Positions 1-16,513 of a DNA stretch of 37,337 nt are shown piece after piece; positions within the stretch are counted from its first letter, which is position 1, and every line of letters begins with the position of its first letter. The position numbers were made by a program, and so were the translations under genes. The notes beneath the pieces are model-generated. The model was not told the origin of the DNA, did no database searches, and saw only the letters and a list, made by a program, of their open reading frames with translations. The DNA is from Pelargonium nanum (taxonomy: Eukaryota > Streptophyta > Magnoliopsida > Geraniales > Geraniaceae), in NCBI GenBank assembly GCA_036897485.1, contig JAYMTF010000395.1, positions 1 to 37,337 of the forward strand, read 5' to 3'.

Positions 1-157
1 GTAGGTTCCTTAGGCCGTTGCAAGATAGGATTTCGGCACCTTTCTGTATATATAAAAAAAAAATATATAGATAGTTGGGGGACAAAAGAAACTCTCATTT
101 TTTTTAAGGAAAAAGAAACTCTCATATATTTGCTGCCATTACATTTGGACCGACCAA

Positions 158-345
158 GGCCCACTATCAGTTTTCAAGGCCATGACTCAACCTAGCAGCC
201 CAAAATAACGTTAGGGAAGGAAAAGCAAAAAGGAAATTTGGGCCTAAATAGCTCGAAAAGCCCAAACTAGCTCAGCCTCCTCCGTCTCGACTCGAGTCTC
301 TCCTATAACAAAACCCTAACTCGTCTCTTCTTCTCTACTCTCCTC
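158..345 (+). promoter_or_regulatory. RPS15A core promoter: Site II cluster, telo-box, pyrimidine leader
   Basis: Four TGGGC-type Site II elements lie here in both orientations: GGCCCA at 158-163, GCCCA at 198-202, TGGGCC at 239-244 and GCCCA at 260-264. A telo-box (AAACCCTAA) follows at 311-319, then a CT-rich stretch at about 320-350. Site II plus telo-box is the known signature of plant ribosomal-protein and other growth-linked promoters. It fits the RPS15A gene that follows. The exact transcription start is not visible, and is inferred to lie around 320-350. Confidence 0.75.
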
Positions 346-382
346 AAGCTACCAGAGCTCCTGCCGCCATTTCTTCATTCAG

Positions 383-1575
383 GTGAAGTCTCTAACCTCT
401 CTCTCTCACACACAACTCTTCCACGAACGGATCTGATTTATGTACACTCAAAACCATCTGTTAGACCTTTACGTTTTATAATTTGATTTTGATTACCAGT
501 TTTGTTAACTCGTTGACGCTAGCACTGATGTATTTTAATTTATATGTGCACTGTGCTTATGTTGGAAACACAATTGCTTGTATTCGTATGATCGTAGGTG
601 TATATATCTAAGCGTCGATTTGTATGTACCGGTTTTCGTCTTTTAGCTTTTATGATTTTAGGCATAGTATTCATTGTTAATGGCAAATTTATATACCTAA
701 TGTTAGTTTTATGTTATCAAGTGTGCTATTTTTAAAATCACCAGTATTGTCAATGTTTGCAAGTTATTAGGCTATATATATATATACATATATATACATT
801 TAAATTTTCAAAGCTGGTTGGGATATAAAATAGAATCTCAGCCGTAAAATTACGGGCTGAAACTCAGCCAAACAAATGAATAGATGACAGCTCATTGTTT
901 AACACTTGTACCACCTCAATGAACCTGTGGCCGTGTTGCACCCAACCGAATTCATCTCATTTTTGTCTTAGCTGAGCAATAATTTTTTGAGTGAGACTCC
1001 TTTGCTTGGGGTTGGATTTCAATGAATTGCTAAAAAAATGTCTTTCTTTATAGACTGCCACTTATTTTTGCTTTACTGGTTATTTCTAATAACCATATGT
1101 ACGGATAATGAAAAGCCAGCAAATTATATCGTGCGACACATTTTAATAAGGTTGTGGTGTGGTGAATGTCGCATTTTTATTTGGTGAAATTTTGTACCTC
1201 TTTTATGTGTAAAGAAAAACAGACAAATCATTTTTTAAGGCTATTCGGTACAAGTCAAAATGAAAATGCAAATGGTTAAATAAAATCCTTAGTCCTCTGA
1301 ATCTTGCTTCCCTTGCATTTGAATTCATTTTTTTAATGGAAGTGTTCGGCTCCTTGAATGATCTCGGGAACTTATTAATTAATATATATGTGTAGTTAGT
1401 CGAGAAGCTTGTCTTTTGCTTACTGAGTGTTACTATTTAAATTTCTTTGTTGGAGCAATAACTGCTGCTGCTGCTTCCCTTAATTTCTGTTCCTTTTTCA
1501 TAGAAGTATTTCATTTGTTAACAGCATGTGTATTATCCTTGTTTACTAAAATTAAGTTTTCTGCAACAACTGCAG
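383..1575 (+). other. Probable 5' UTR (leader) intron of RPS15A
   Basis: A leader exon ending in TTCAG at about 382 is followed by GTGAAG. The next good acceptor before the start codon is CTGCAG at 1570-1575, leaving an 18-base leader remnant before the ATG at 1594. The 1.2-kb stretch is AT-rich, with no sustained coding potential. Leader introns are common in plant ribosomal-protein genes. The donor and acceptor are read by eye, so the boundaries are an inference. Confidence 0.55.
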
Positions 1576-1593
1576 TAGCTTGGAGTCGGGAGG

Positions 1594-2620
<1,027 letters not shown>

Positions 2621-4030
2621 GCAGATCTCCATGAATATCCTTTTGGAATTTTTGTAGTAGTGCTGCCTATTTTCTTTATCAACAGACTTAGAACACCCAC
2701 AGTTCAATTACTTATTTGTGTTTCGGATATTTTACATGGTATGGTGGTTTTGGTTTAATCTTTTACTATGTTCATTGCAATTTGAGATATTTATTTTCTG
2801 GTTCAATTTTGCTAGATTTTCTTTATATAATTCTTTCACTTTCAGATGTCTGTTCATTTTTCAGGGATTAAAATTCTGTTTCGCTGAGATTTAACATGTG
2901 ATGAATCTTTCCGAGCAAAAATTGTCCGTTCAATGTCCTAATATTGCATTAGATTTTACAATATGGATTGCGGAAGTTAGGACATTCGAAATCCAATTCG
3001 ATTTGAATTTGATTTGGCCAACTTTTTGAATTTGAATAAATAAGTTTTATAGTACAAAAGTAAGGATTTATTGGAATCCAATCCCAATCATTTTGGATTG
3101 TATTCAATTTGATTTTGATAAATACTATATTAGTGAGCTTATTAGGATGCAACTATTATAGATCTGCCTAGGAGTCCGCTAATCTATCCGAATTTTGTGT
3201 AAATATTTTAGCTACCTCATCAGCCAATGTTTAATAGTTAATACTTAATTTTATGCTATACTTTTCAAATCTGATATGATTTGGACCAAAATTGTACCTA
3301 AAGTCTATATGAAAGCTGATTTACCTCTTCAACCAACTATGTGACATTATCTTGCCAAACTCCAAAATCTGATATGTGGTTGCCTCTATCAGTGTCCGTT
3401 GTTCATTTTCAAGTGCACTATTCTCTAGGTATTTTTTTATTAATTTCTTAACAATATCCAAGGTTCTAAACGTGTCGGGTCAAATGTTCATTTGCAATAT
3501 CATTATCTGTTTTTCATTTACACCCTAAAATCGCACGTGTTTTATTCACTTACGACAAGTATCAGTTGTTCGCAACAAATTAGTTGGGAGAGTTTCAGAT
3601 TTGTATCGGTGTGCAACAAACACGCATTCCCCAACAAACAAACATAGTGGGATAAAATAAAATTCATTGGCCACAATTGTTCGTACAATACACGTGCTTA
3701 ATAGACACGTGGATTTTTTCCTTTCGATTTAAACACACGAGTCTAGATTATCCTGAAATCGGAAAAAAAAGAAATCCGAGGTTGATTATAAGTTTTACAA
3801 CCTATCAATAAAGCTATATCATAATCGAACAACAAATAACACACATAAGAAGAAACATCATATGCAAAGTATTTCCCTAATTCAAGAAACGAAAACAGAA
3901 ACTCTCATATATTTTCTTTCTTCCAAAAATAGCATAAAGTGGTTATGCTAAAGCCAATAGTACAAAAACAACAAATCCGAAACCATGCCAAAGGATCTTC
4001 AGTTGCCCAAATGATCAAACTTGCATTACA
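2621..4030. other. RPS15A 3' flank, no gene seen
   Basis: AT-rich DNA with no exon-like block. About 2970-3120 repeats short words around GAATTTGATTTG and TTGGATT in both orientations, which suggests a decayed repeat. I could not find clean ends or a target duplication. The RPS15A polyadenylation site is presumably within the first 200-300 bases. Confidence 0.4.
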
Positions 4031-4035
4031 AGTAC

Positions 4036-4116
4036 TCAACAACTATGACCATTTGTTCCATCTTCAGGCTCCTCGCCGCCGCCGCCGCCACCGTCGGCTC
4101 CGCCGCTGCAAGCCAT
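4036..4116 (-). CDS. Putative 26-residue Gly-rich acidic small protein, unrecognised
   Basis: On the minus strand an ATG at 4116 opens a 26-codon frame: MACSGGADGGGGGG, then an acidic EEPEDG stretch, ending NGHSC. I do not recognise a family and assign no function. The reasons to list it are its setting and composition. Its 5' side has a (CT)n tract (4157-4181 on the plus strand as GA repeats), a leader like those of real genes here, and a TTTAAAA box about 90 bases upstream of the ATG. The ORF is a GC-rich island in a very AT-rich region. It has no signal peptide or membrane segment. It could be a microprotein, the first exon of a longer gene, or chance. The GGC repeat could come from simple-sequence slippage. 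Confidence 0.3.
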   Translation of the reverse strand: MACSGGADGGGGGGEEPEDGTNGHSC

Positions 4117-4209
4117 TGAGAGGAGGTTGTGGATGGATGGTTTAGTTTCTTGAACAAGAGAGGGAGAGAGAGAGAGAGAGATAATGAAGAGAGGGTGCTA
4201 AGCTTTTAA

Positions 4210-7100
4210 AGGAATATTTGTATTTTAAAGTTTAGAGTTTGTGGTGAAGGGATCTTCCAAGTATATGCTTGAGCATTAACTTGCTTTGTTTGCCCATTCT
4301 TTTTCCACTTACTTTACTCTTTGTTTATGATTATAATTAGAGTGTGGAGATGTAAAAAAAGTTGGACATTCTTTGCTTGCGTTTCTTGCCATTTGTTTGT
4401 GTCGTGTCGTTGCAGTATATATAGTCCATGACACGAAAAGAACAATTTCCTAATTAGTCACTTTAGTTCGGTCCATTTCTTGTTCATAACCAGGCAATGA
4501 GTGAGAAACAATATTGATATGTCAATCATTTCAATTCTCATGTTTGTAAAAGAAAACATAACTATTATAAGTGCGGAAAGGGATAAGAAAATTTAAAACT
4601 TCATGCCATTCTTATTATATTTTGCTAATAAAAAATAAATACGGGTCCTTATAGAATTTGAGTTAAGTGAAACAAAAACAATATGACATTCATTCAATTT
4701 CACAAATATAGTCATATTCACTACATACACATGGAGCACTATGCTGAATTTTGTAAACATTAATAATGTTTTACATTCGAATCTATGGTTTTATTTTTAT
4801 ATATATACAAAAATTGTATTTATTTTGACACGGCGCAAATCACGATAGGAGGTCAATAACAAATATACATGCAATACTTCTTTATATTTTGAGTGTTTGA
4901 GAATAGTATACATGAATTACAATAAATGATCATTTGATATTATATTAGTTGAAATAACTATTTTATTAAGAGGAATTTGCTAAATTAAATTTGTTTTTGC
5001 AATAATACATTCACAACTTTAGTGCCAAAAGTTCCATTAGAGGGGTTGATTCTCCAATCATGGGCCATGAAACAAAACACATGTTTGATTCTGCACATGG
5101 AATGCTTCCTTTGGAAAAAGTCCATCCAAATTCATCTAATCTCTTATAGTTTATGTCTGTTGGTCAAATATGATGATTAAAATACTCTTTAGAAATATAT
5201 ATTTATGTTTATCATTAGTTCTTTGTATTGTATAGTTCTAGAGTAATGGCAAATACAAGGGTTTTGTCCAATTATATATAAATAGTAGCATTTTGATAAC
5301 TAAAAGATAAGAAAAGCAAAGCATATAAAGTTGTGATGGGTAGTGAAGTCAATTAGAATATATATAGCATCATAGAATGCACCAATCAAAGCTATAATAA
5401 ACTAAGAACCAACTATGGAACTCACAATGCATCTCCTCTGTCTCCCAATCATACTCAATTAACAATTACTATAAATACCCACATTGCAAACTATATTTGT
5501 TGTTTTAAATTATGTAATGCAATGAGACTGATTGATCAATTTCAAACGCTCGTAAAATCGCATTGTACATTAAAATAAATATGTTTTTTCAAATACAAAA
5601 AATTATAATTGCTAAGTTTTGAAACAATTTTTTGGAAGGAAAGTTTTGAAACAATTGATTTCATGAGTATTTGTATAATTTTCAAAACTTAAAATTATTT
5701 TAAATATACTACTTGGATTGAGTGACTGTTTAATTGAAATATCTTTCAAAAAATTTGAATCTAATCATTGGACCATAGAACCTAAAGTTCAGATAAACCC
5801 TGACCAACCAATAATATACATATGATGTTGTTGTATATATAATTTTCTAATAAAACTGCAAATATATATTCATGTATGGTCACCTTCCAGCTGGAGCTAG
5901 TTATCCTTTGTTTTCTTCTGCTTGCAGTAAGCTGTAATTCAAACTTGGAAAGATTCAATCCTTACTAACTAAGAAAACCATATTTTTCTATAATGGACAA
6001 CAATTCCATAGCTTGATTATCTCTTTTTCTTTTCTTTTTTCACTTAATGGTAACATAATTATTCTATATTCAGTCGAAGATTTATGTATTTAAACCCTAC
6101 TTCATCTCATACCATTATAAAAGAAATCTCGGATTCGATGCCTCAAAGAAAATTCAAAACAACTAAACCGCGTGAACAAACAAATCATAATTATATATTT
6201 ACACATATATCAATTGATGTAATACTATCACTTAATTTAACTAAAAAAAATTGTATCTTGTGAACATTTGCATGAAGATCATAATGTTAACAAAAAAATA
6301 ATTTTTTCTATTTATCTAGTTCACAATACGTACCACATTTAATTTTGTAATAAAACTTGAACACATTTTGAATATTTAACAAATTAATGTGGTCATAATT
6401 TACATTAAATTATTTTTAAAATGCTATTAAAAAAATATTTACTTATGAAAATTAAATTTAATACATAATTGAAGCTTATTTGGAGTGGAGCCAATGAATA
6501 TTTTGTTTGATGGTCTTTTAACGGTCGTTTCATCACGCCGTCTAGGAGGACTCTTGACCAAACTTTTGATTTGGGCAAAACAGACATTTCATATCTCACC
6601 CGTACGTAACGGACAAAAAAGAGAGCTATAATAACAAGCGCGGGTCCACCGCCTACACAGTTTTTAACGGTCAGATTGGGCTCACACACAACTTCATCAT
6701 GCAAGCGACCACACGCTGGACATGTGCTGGAATTTCAAGTGATTGGACGGTTGGACCAACCAACCGAGCACCGCTCTGGTGATGATTAGGACGCCAGCTC
6801 AACTACCGAGCTTCGGTAACATACGTCGCGGCTGTAACTAAAACTTTGCACACTACCATCCGGAACGCACACGTGGCGGTGATGTACACGCGGCAGATTT
6901 TGATTTGTTAGCGAATGGTGCGCTGAACTGGCTGCTTTTAAGCGAACTCTCACGCCCGAAGCGGAGAAGAAGAGCAGAAGCAAGCAAGGTCTTACTTTTT
7001 CTGTCTGTCGTGGTGGTGGTGATATTGTGCTAACGTGCGCAGGCGAGTGATCGGCGTACAATAGAAAGAGGTGAAAGAGTAGCGAGTGCGCATTTTAGCC
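4210..7100. other. AT-rich intergenic region upstream of RABE1
   Basis: Nearly 3 kb without a supportable gene. 4200-6480 is very AT-rich with long poly-A/T runs. From about 6500 the GC content rises and CG-containing words become frequent (for example around 6530-6560 and 6820-6960), as expected of the distal RABE1 promoter. Open frames in this part are short and resemble no protein I know. Confidence 0.4.
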
Positions 7101-7235
7101 ACCCACCATAGTCGGAGGAAGCTTTGTAGGTGGTGAAGGGATCAAGGTTTGTTCCTGTTTTTGGTAAATACACAAAACAATCATTCGCCAAATCTCTCTC
7201 TCTCTCCTCATTCTTCTTTCTCTCACTAAATCTCC

Positions 7236-7253
7236 ATGGCCTCTCTCTTCTGA
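7236..7253 (+). CDS. Very short uORF (MASLF) in the RABE1 leader
   Basis: The CT-rich leader before RABE1 (about 7190-7300) contains ATGGCCTCTCTCTTCTGA, a five-codon frame whose start has a G at +4 (CCATGG). It lies about 240 bases ahead of the main ATG at 7478. If the transcript starts upstream of 7236, scanning ribosomes meet this frame first. A leader intron ending at the GCAG at 7431-7434 is possible, but its donor is unclear, perhaps near 7300. That would leave the uORF in the first exon. Whether it is used is inference. Confidence 0.3.
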   Translation: MASLF

Positions 7254-7477
7254 CCTCTCGGAGAACCCCACAGCTCTCCCACTCTCTTTCTCCAAAACGG
7301 TCTCTCATTTTTTTCTCTCGGATTGATGATCTGCTGGTGTTTGTTTTGTGTTCTTCTTCTGGATTTTTTTTTTATTTTTTATTTTTGAATGAGGCGTGTT
7401 TTGATTATAGTGTTTGATTTGTGGTTGTTTGCAGAGAGGCGAAGCGTTTCTTATTGATTTTAACGGTTGATTTCACA

Positions 7478-11095
<3,618 letters not shown>

Positions 11096-11578
11096 GTGGT
11101 TCATAAGGTGATCAAATTATGGTTCAAGTGTGGCCACATATTGGATGCAACACTTGTGACTGAAGAGAAAGAAAGGAAAACAACATAAAAACACTAATTG
11201 ATGACAACATGATGGATGATGCTTGTAATTTTTTTCTTTTAATTGTTATTCTTTTCAACTTGCTTAGTGTGTTAAAGGTAGTTGTTATTTGAGAATTCTA
11301 TTTCCTGAGCAGACAGTTTATGAGTTAAAACACTTTTTTTAATCTTTTCCATTTCCTACCCATATCTGAATTCCTGTGTTTTCTTTCTGGCCATCTTGCC
11401 TATATGCCATTATCTCCTACTATGTATATATATACAAAAACTATGCCCAACATCAAATCCTCGTGCAATGCTTGTTTATTTCCACTAGTAAGGATAAAAA
11501 GTTATAAAACATGCTTCTATGCACATAATGTAGACCACATAGATCTTACATTTTGAGGCAAGATCTCTGCGAAGTGCT

Positions 11579-14247
11579 TCATAAGTTCAGCTCTTCTTTC
11601 CCATAAATGCGTTGAAGCTCCCGAGTGGCTGCTTGAAATGATTCTGGATAGGAAAATGAAACGTAAATGAGTCGGATATAGAGTTCATTACCTAGCAGAG
11701 GAACCAAAAGGCCTTTAAGCTGAATGTCCAATTAACACCAATAAATGGATAGAGTTCATTACCTTTCCAACTGCGGAAGGATTTCTGATTAATTGGGGCG
11801 CCAAACACTGTTTGAATTGTATCAAACAACATACTCTCAGGAGTGCTCCTTAACTCCTGTACTATCTGATAGATGGTTTTCCCATTGTCGAAGTAGATAT
11901 GGTTATTCGGATGTTTTGTTTTGCAGCTTGCGTGTCGCTCAAACTCATAAGCATTGAGCACCTAATATGCATTCCATACAATCTATAAGTTCATTGTCAA
12001 CAGTGTACCTAAGCAAAGTTAGAACCAATTCACAATTTACCTTGGAATAATTACATGATTGACAGCCACATAGATAGCCAGAACCTTTTATAATGCCGCG
12101 GAGTTCCTTGTCACATGAAGCATGAGTCAGTAAACAGCAACATTACTGGAAAAAGTGTGACTTTGGTTGTTGATATTTACCTCCCGAGACAAGGAAACAT
12201 ACTTTACAGGGACACCGTCAAGCATACCAGTCGATATCAAGCTCCTCACATTCGAAGGGAAACTGTTTGGAGCCTCTTTTTTAGAAGCTTTAAGTTCCGG
12301 TTTACTCTTGGAAGCAGATTCAGGTTTTAATTTAGCTATACGAGGGGTACTTACAGCTGCATTGTCATTCGATGTGTCCGAATCTCTTTGAACTGTCGTT
12401 TCTAAAGTTTGAACAGACTGAATGTAGGTTGATTCATAACTAATGGGCCTGGCCACAGGAATAATATCTCGTTCATCAGGGAAGCTGCCAAAAGAGATAA
12501 TGTTGGTCTCCCCCTTATTATACGCATCAGCAATAGACACAGTAATGTCATTGTCATCTCCTTTGTCATAGATGGAACCTGTTGATCTGATATGGCCATC
12601 ACCCCTAGCGTAGGTATGACCCATTATCATAACATTATCATCCAACTTATCATAGGGCTGCTCCATAGACGTAAAACTAGTGTCATTTAGTCTAACATAA
12701 GCTTGACTGGAAGCTAAATTACTCTTGTTTTCCCCATGATAATCATGTCCCTTGAGTGCATGCATACCACTATCACAGTCTTTAACCTCATTAACTTTGA
12801 CTTTCCTAATTCCATTATAGGTTAGACATGTTTCAGGATCTTCCATAGTATGAGAGATGGACAAACCAGCAGCCGCAGACACATCTCCAAATCGCTCATC
12901 TAAACTCTTCTTTGGCGAGATGACCCTCTCATTGAAATTGACAGGCCTTGTCGTTTCAGATCCAAATAAACGGTCAATGAATTGGTTTGGGACAGACTGG
13001 AAACTGGGAGAGTTGTCCCAAGGAGCAGCATTTGTATTTAGAAACCCTGAAGCTGATTTGCTATTTGGTGGTTGGACTGCTTGCTTCTTGTTGGGGAAAA
13101 CCTCAGGTTCAGCAGCATCGACATACCATTGATGAGACCGCTTTGCTTCAATTCTAGAAGGATTATCAAATGTTGCATCTCCCTCAATGACATGTCCGGA
13201 ACTCTTTGCTATCCAAAAACCACCTTTGCTATGGAAAGACTGCCAGAAACACATATTATAGAAGTTGCTTAAACTCTAAACCACACCTAAGTTTGAACAA
13301 AAATACATTTACTACTGAAGTTCCATTAAACAGGTCACCATGAGCTATACAACAAACTCTCTTTTAGAGGGTTTTGTTCTGATATGACAAACATACTTAC
13401 CAACCAGATAAATAAGTTCCACAACATTGTCAATTATAGTTCCAGCATTGTTTATGTTTTCTGTTCTTTTTTTTTTTTTTTGTGGGGGGGGGTCTCTCAA
13501 GGGGGTCCCTTAGCCAGACTAATCTCTTAAGATACTGTCAAGCGCAACAAGTGGGAACCTCTCACTCTAAACTAATATAGTTCATGGAATATTAACTGAA
13601 CTTATAATCAGTAAAAATACAAACACGAGCAATAGCAATAAGGAATTCCATTAGCCCGCTTTAGTTTTTTTTAAAGAAAAACTTTTTGAAAATAGTCATC
13701 TATTTCTGTAAGTACAAAGTATACTATTCTCTCAAGCTTCAGCACTTACACAGGCCTAAAGATAAACTTCTAATATGAGATAAAACGCATCAAATCTAGA
13801 ATCTACGAATGCACACAACAAATGTTAGTTACGTTATGTATAAAGATAAAACTAAAACTAAACTCATACCAAATGTCTTTCCAACTGACCCAATAATTTG
13901 AGTCCAGGAAACAATCAAATGAGGGGCACAATCAAACTTTATATGATATGTTCACAAAACTCTCATGAATAACCTCCCTCTATTGAAGCCCAACACATAA
14001 AGAGCATGAAAAAACCATTGCTTATCTATGGCCTAAATAGCAATATGTCCCTTGTTCATCCAGTGTCACTAAAATTTACAAGGCAAACAAGTCGAGAATC
14101 ACAAAATTAATGATGTATATTTCAGCAAAAAGATTCAGAGCTTCAACAATCAGATTTCCAGAAACACTAACTTAAAGCAAAAATCAACACATGTAGATAA
14201 GATCATAGCCGAAAAAACAGACTTCATATAAGAATCTAGCATACCAT
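11579..14247 (-). CDS. TPL-binding / Tify-binding domain (TDBD) protein, At5g59830-like
   Basis: Probable nuclear protein of a plant family of unknown detailed function. Coding exons from the 5' side: ATG alone at 14245-14247, then 12181-13239, 12041-12106, 11763-11961 and 11579-11643, giving 463 residues. The start codon is its own exon (ATG then GTATGC), and exon 2 opens SFHSKGGFW as in relatives, which begin MSF. The exon 14245-14298 and a leader exon ending at 14688 precede it. Residues 2-60 carry the conserved HVIEGDATFDNPSR and HQWYVDAAEPEVFPNKKQAV. Residues about 175-256 are degenerate 13-residue repeats of the 'MGHTYNKGDDN' kind. The C-terminal TDBD starts FPSNVRSLISTGMLDGVPVK (328-347) and continues GYLCGCQSC and NAYEFERHA. 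The domain is known from plant repressor-linked and PHD-finger proteins. Annotations calling this group a lysine methyltransferase lack support here: I see no SET domain. Confidence 0.88.
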
Positions 14248-14687
14248 TGCTCACTCCATCGACTTATAGTATCAACAACACTTCTAGAGAATCCAATTCT
14301 GCAACAATACTCTTCCTCAGTGAAACAAGTAGAGAACAATAATCGTCAAATCACCGCATTAACTAAAACGAGGCACTGCTTCTCATGAACTGTACATCCT
14401 TGATCCTTCTGCGTAAAACTACCTGTATTTAAGGGAAAAGTTCTAAATTCTCCACACTGACGCCAACAAAAATTCTCTGCATATTAACTAACAAATTCAA
14501 GAGTTCACATTAAAATTCAGCCACAAAAAAAAATTATTTCAACGAAATATTACTTCAAGTCAAACCAGAACTATCTAAGTAAATCGTATGGAATTCAGAG
14601 CTTTTACTCATGAGCTCAAGAAATGCACCTACAAATTGTAGCCCTAACTCAATCTTTGCGAGGTTTATCAGAGAGAATTTGACTAAC

Positions 14688-14860
14688 CGAACCTTCTACG
14701 GTGGCCGGAAGACTCCCCAGAAGGTCGATCGCCGATCATAATACGGTGAACTTCCTTAGTCAGCCACTTTGACAGCGATTGCTCGAAGAAGACGATAGGT
14801 TTAGGCTTGAGGCGGGAGAGAGGGAGGAGGGAGTTGATAATATGTCTGAGGAACACTCGA
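14688..14860 (-). promoter_or_regulatory. 5' leader exon of the TDBD gene with a short uORF
   Basis: The minus strand has a CT-rich stretch (about 14800-14845) and a leader ending TTCG before GTTAGT (donor at 14686-14687). It contains ATGATCGGCGATCGACC, a uORF that runs into the next exon and stops there when joined to the acceptor at 14298. The coding start lies about 445 bases further along, in the next exon. Exon limits are inferred from splice signals only. Confidence 0.45.
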
Positions 14861-15305
14861 TTTTTTCTCGGAAGAGAGTAAAATTAAGTTGGAACCGGAG
14901 TCACGGTTACGATTATAATTGTCGTCCACGTGTCCTAATGTGAATGAATACGAGCCGTTGATCATGTGGAAAGTGTTTAGTTTATTGCCTGTAAGACGAT
15001 TTTAAAAGGGTGGTGAACTTTTTTTAAAATATTTTCTGATTGAAAATAATTAGAAACTTCATTGAAAATTGTTAAAAGGGAACAAAGCTACCATTATTAC
15101 TCATCTATGGTCCTAACTCATCTTTCTAACCATGTCAGGGCGGCTAGCAGAGTCAACTACTTCTCTACTTACGTCATTTAAGTGGATGTGAAAATTACAT
15201 GAATGATATTAATTATAACGATCTGATATTTAGGACTCTGTAGTTGCCTTCATCCATATTAAGCTAATTCTTGAAAAGGTTTAGAGAATAAGTATATATA
15301 CAAAC

Positions 15306-15479
15306 TTTAGACATATATATATTTTTTTTAAATTGAGCTACACAACAAGGGATAGCTCTCCCCTTTTAACCCAAAACCACACCTCACCCGACACAATGAG
15401 ATTTGAACCCACGACCTCCTACATGGAGATGTGTGTCTTTACCATTGCGTCACCCCCTAAAGGGCGTATTTAGACATAT
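15306..15479 (-). mobile_element. tRNA-derived SINE with an 11-bp target-site duplication
   Basis: Body 15317-15468, minus orientation. The duplication TTTAGACATAT occurs exactly at 15306-15316 and 15469-15479. Reading the minus strand, the head has an A-box-like TGACGCAATGG (plus-strand 15437-15452) and a B box GGGTTCAAATCTC (15398-15410). The body ends GTTGTGTAGCTCAATTTAAA with an A-rich tail (T-run at about 15321-15330 on the plus strand). This is a complete-looking SINE of about 150 bp. The perfect duplication suggests a fairly recent insertion. It shares its head and its GTGTAGCTCA end with the copy in RABE1 intron 1. Confidence 0.85.
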
Positions 15480-15608
15480 TATTAATAGCTGTAAAAATAT
15501 TTACTAGAAGCATTGCATCTATTTCTACACTCAAAGCCCATTGACCAATCCATACTCAAGGATGTGTGGTTTAGGCAGTTTCACTTCACCCAAGTTTGGT
15601 ACCGCGGC

Positions 15609-15960
15609 GATTTTTCTTTGCTTCGTGGCTTTTGTGAGGAGTTCTTTTGACGTTTTTGGTGGTGTTGCCTAATACGTTGTCTATGTGGAGCCATTGTGTG
15701 ACCTCTCAAGTTTTTTTTGGGATGATTTTTCTTTGCCTTGTGGCTTTTGTGAGGAGTTATTTTGACGCTTTTTGCAGTGACGCCTAATACGTTGTTCATG
15801 TGGAGTCATGGTGTGACCTCTCTTACGTATTTATTTTGAATGATTTTTCTTCACTTTTGACTTTTTTGAGGAGTTATTTTGACGTTTTTTGCGGTATCGC
15901 CTAAAACGTTGTCCATGTAGATTTATTTTGTGATCTCTCTTAAGTGTTTTTCTTGGATGA
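15609..15960 (+). repeat. Three tandem copies of a ~117-bp unit
   Basis: Units start at 15609, 15724 and 15842 with GATTTTTCTT. Each carries TTTTGAGGAGTT or TTTGTGAGGAGTT, then a (C/A)GCCTAA(T/A)ACGTTGT block and GTGACCTCTC or GTGATCTCTC. Spacing is 115 and 118 bp, not multiples of three, so the Lys/Arg/His-rich minus-strand frames across it shift between units. They are unlikely to be a real repeat protein. It lies between the TDBD and ZAT genes. I recognise no element family. Confidence 0.8.
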
Positions 15961-16176
15961 ACTCCTTCAAGCATCGTCAAAAGACGGTTTTTTTGTCTGG
16001 CAAGTAATGAAACAACTTTCATATACGCGTGTTACTTATTGTTGATATCTTTACAGATAAAAAAGAGGATTGATTTACATGTAATTCATCTCTTTATTTA
16101 GCCTGTATTTTCAAAGTAAAATAAATAATTATGGGCACAAATAAGCTATCTTATGATATTGACCCTTTAGATAAGA

Positions 16177-16313
16177 TATGGTATTGCATGTGTAATTTGC
16201 TGCCATCACTCACAATATATATAGTTCATCACATAATTAAGATGCGATATATATGGTATTGCCCAGACAATTTGCTGTCATCACTCATACACCACAAGGT
16301 TCACAACTCATAA
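16177..16313 (+). repeat. 75-bp tandem duplication
   Basis: Two diverged copies start at 16177 and 16252. Both contain TATGGTATTGC, then AATTTGCTG(C/T)CATCACTCA and a GTTCA(T/C)(C/A)AC end. Non-coding. It lies downstream of the ZAT-type gene, about 200 bases past its stop. Confidence 0.65.
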
Positions 16314-16513
16314 CTCGTACGCAACAGTAACACGGATCAGATCATAAACTATTGTATACTGTATATGTTATGTCATGTAACAAAACAAAGAAGCCAATGA
16401 AAAAATATGCATACAAAAATCCCAACTACTAGTTAGCTGGAGAATAAACTGTCCGAATCCAAGAACCTATACAAAGCACCATCCTACCTATATTGAGCTC
16501 AAAATTGAAAATT

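Noticed and set aside
15581-16022. Two Lys/Arg/His-rich minus-strand ORFs over the 117-bp array
   Set aside because: The repeat period (115 and 118 bp) shifts the frame between units and the composition is low-complexity. They are by-products of the tandem repeat.
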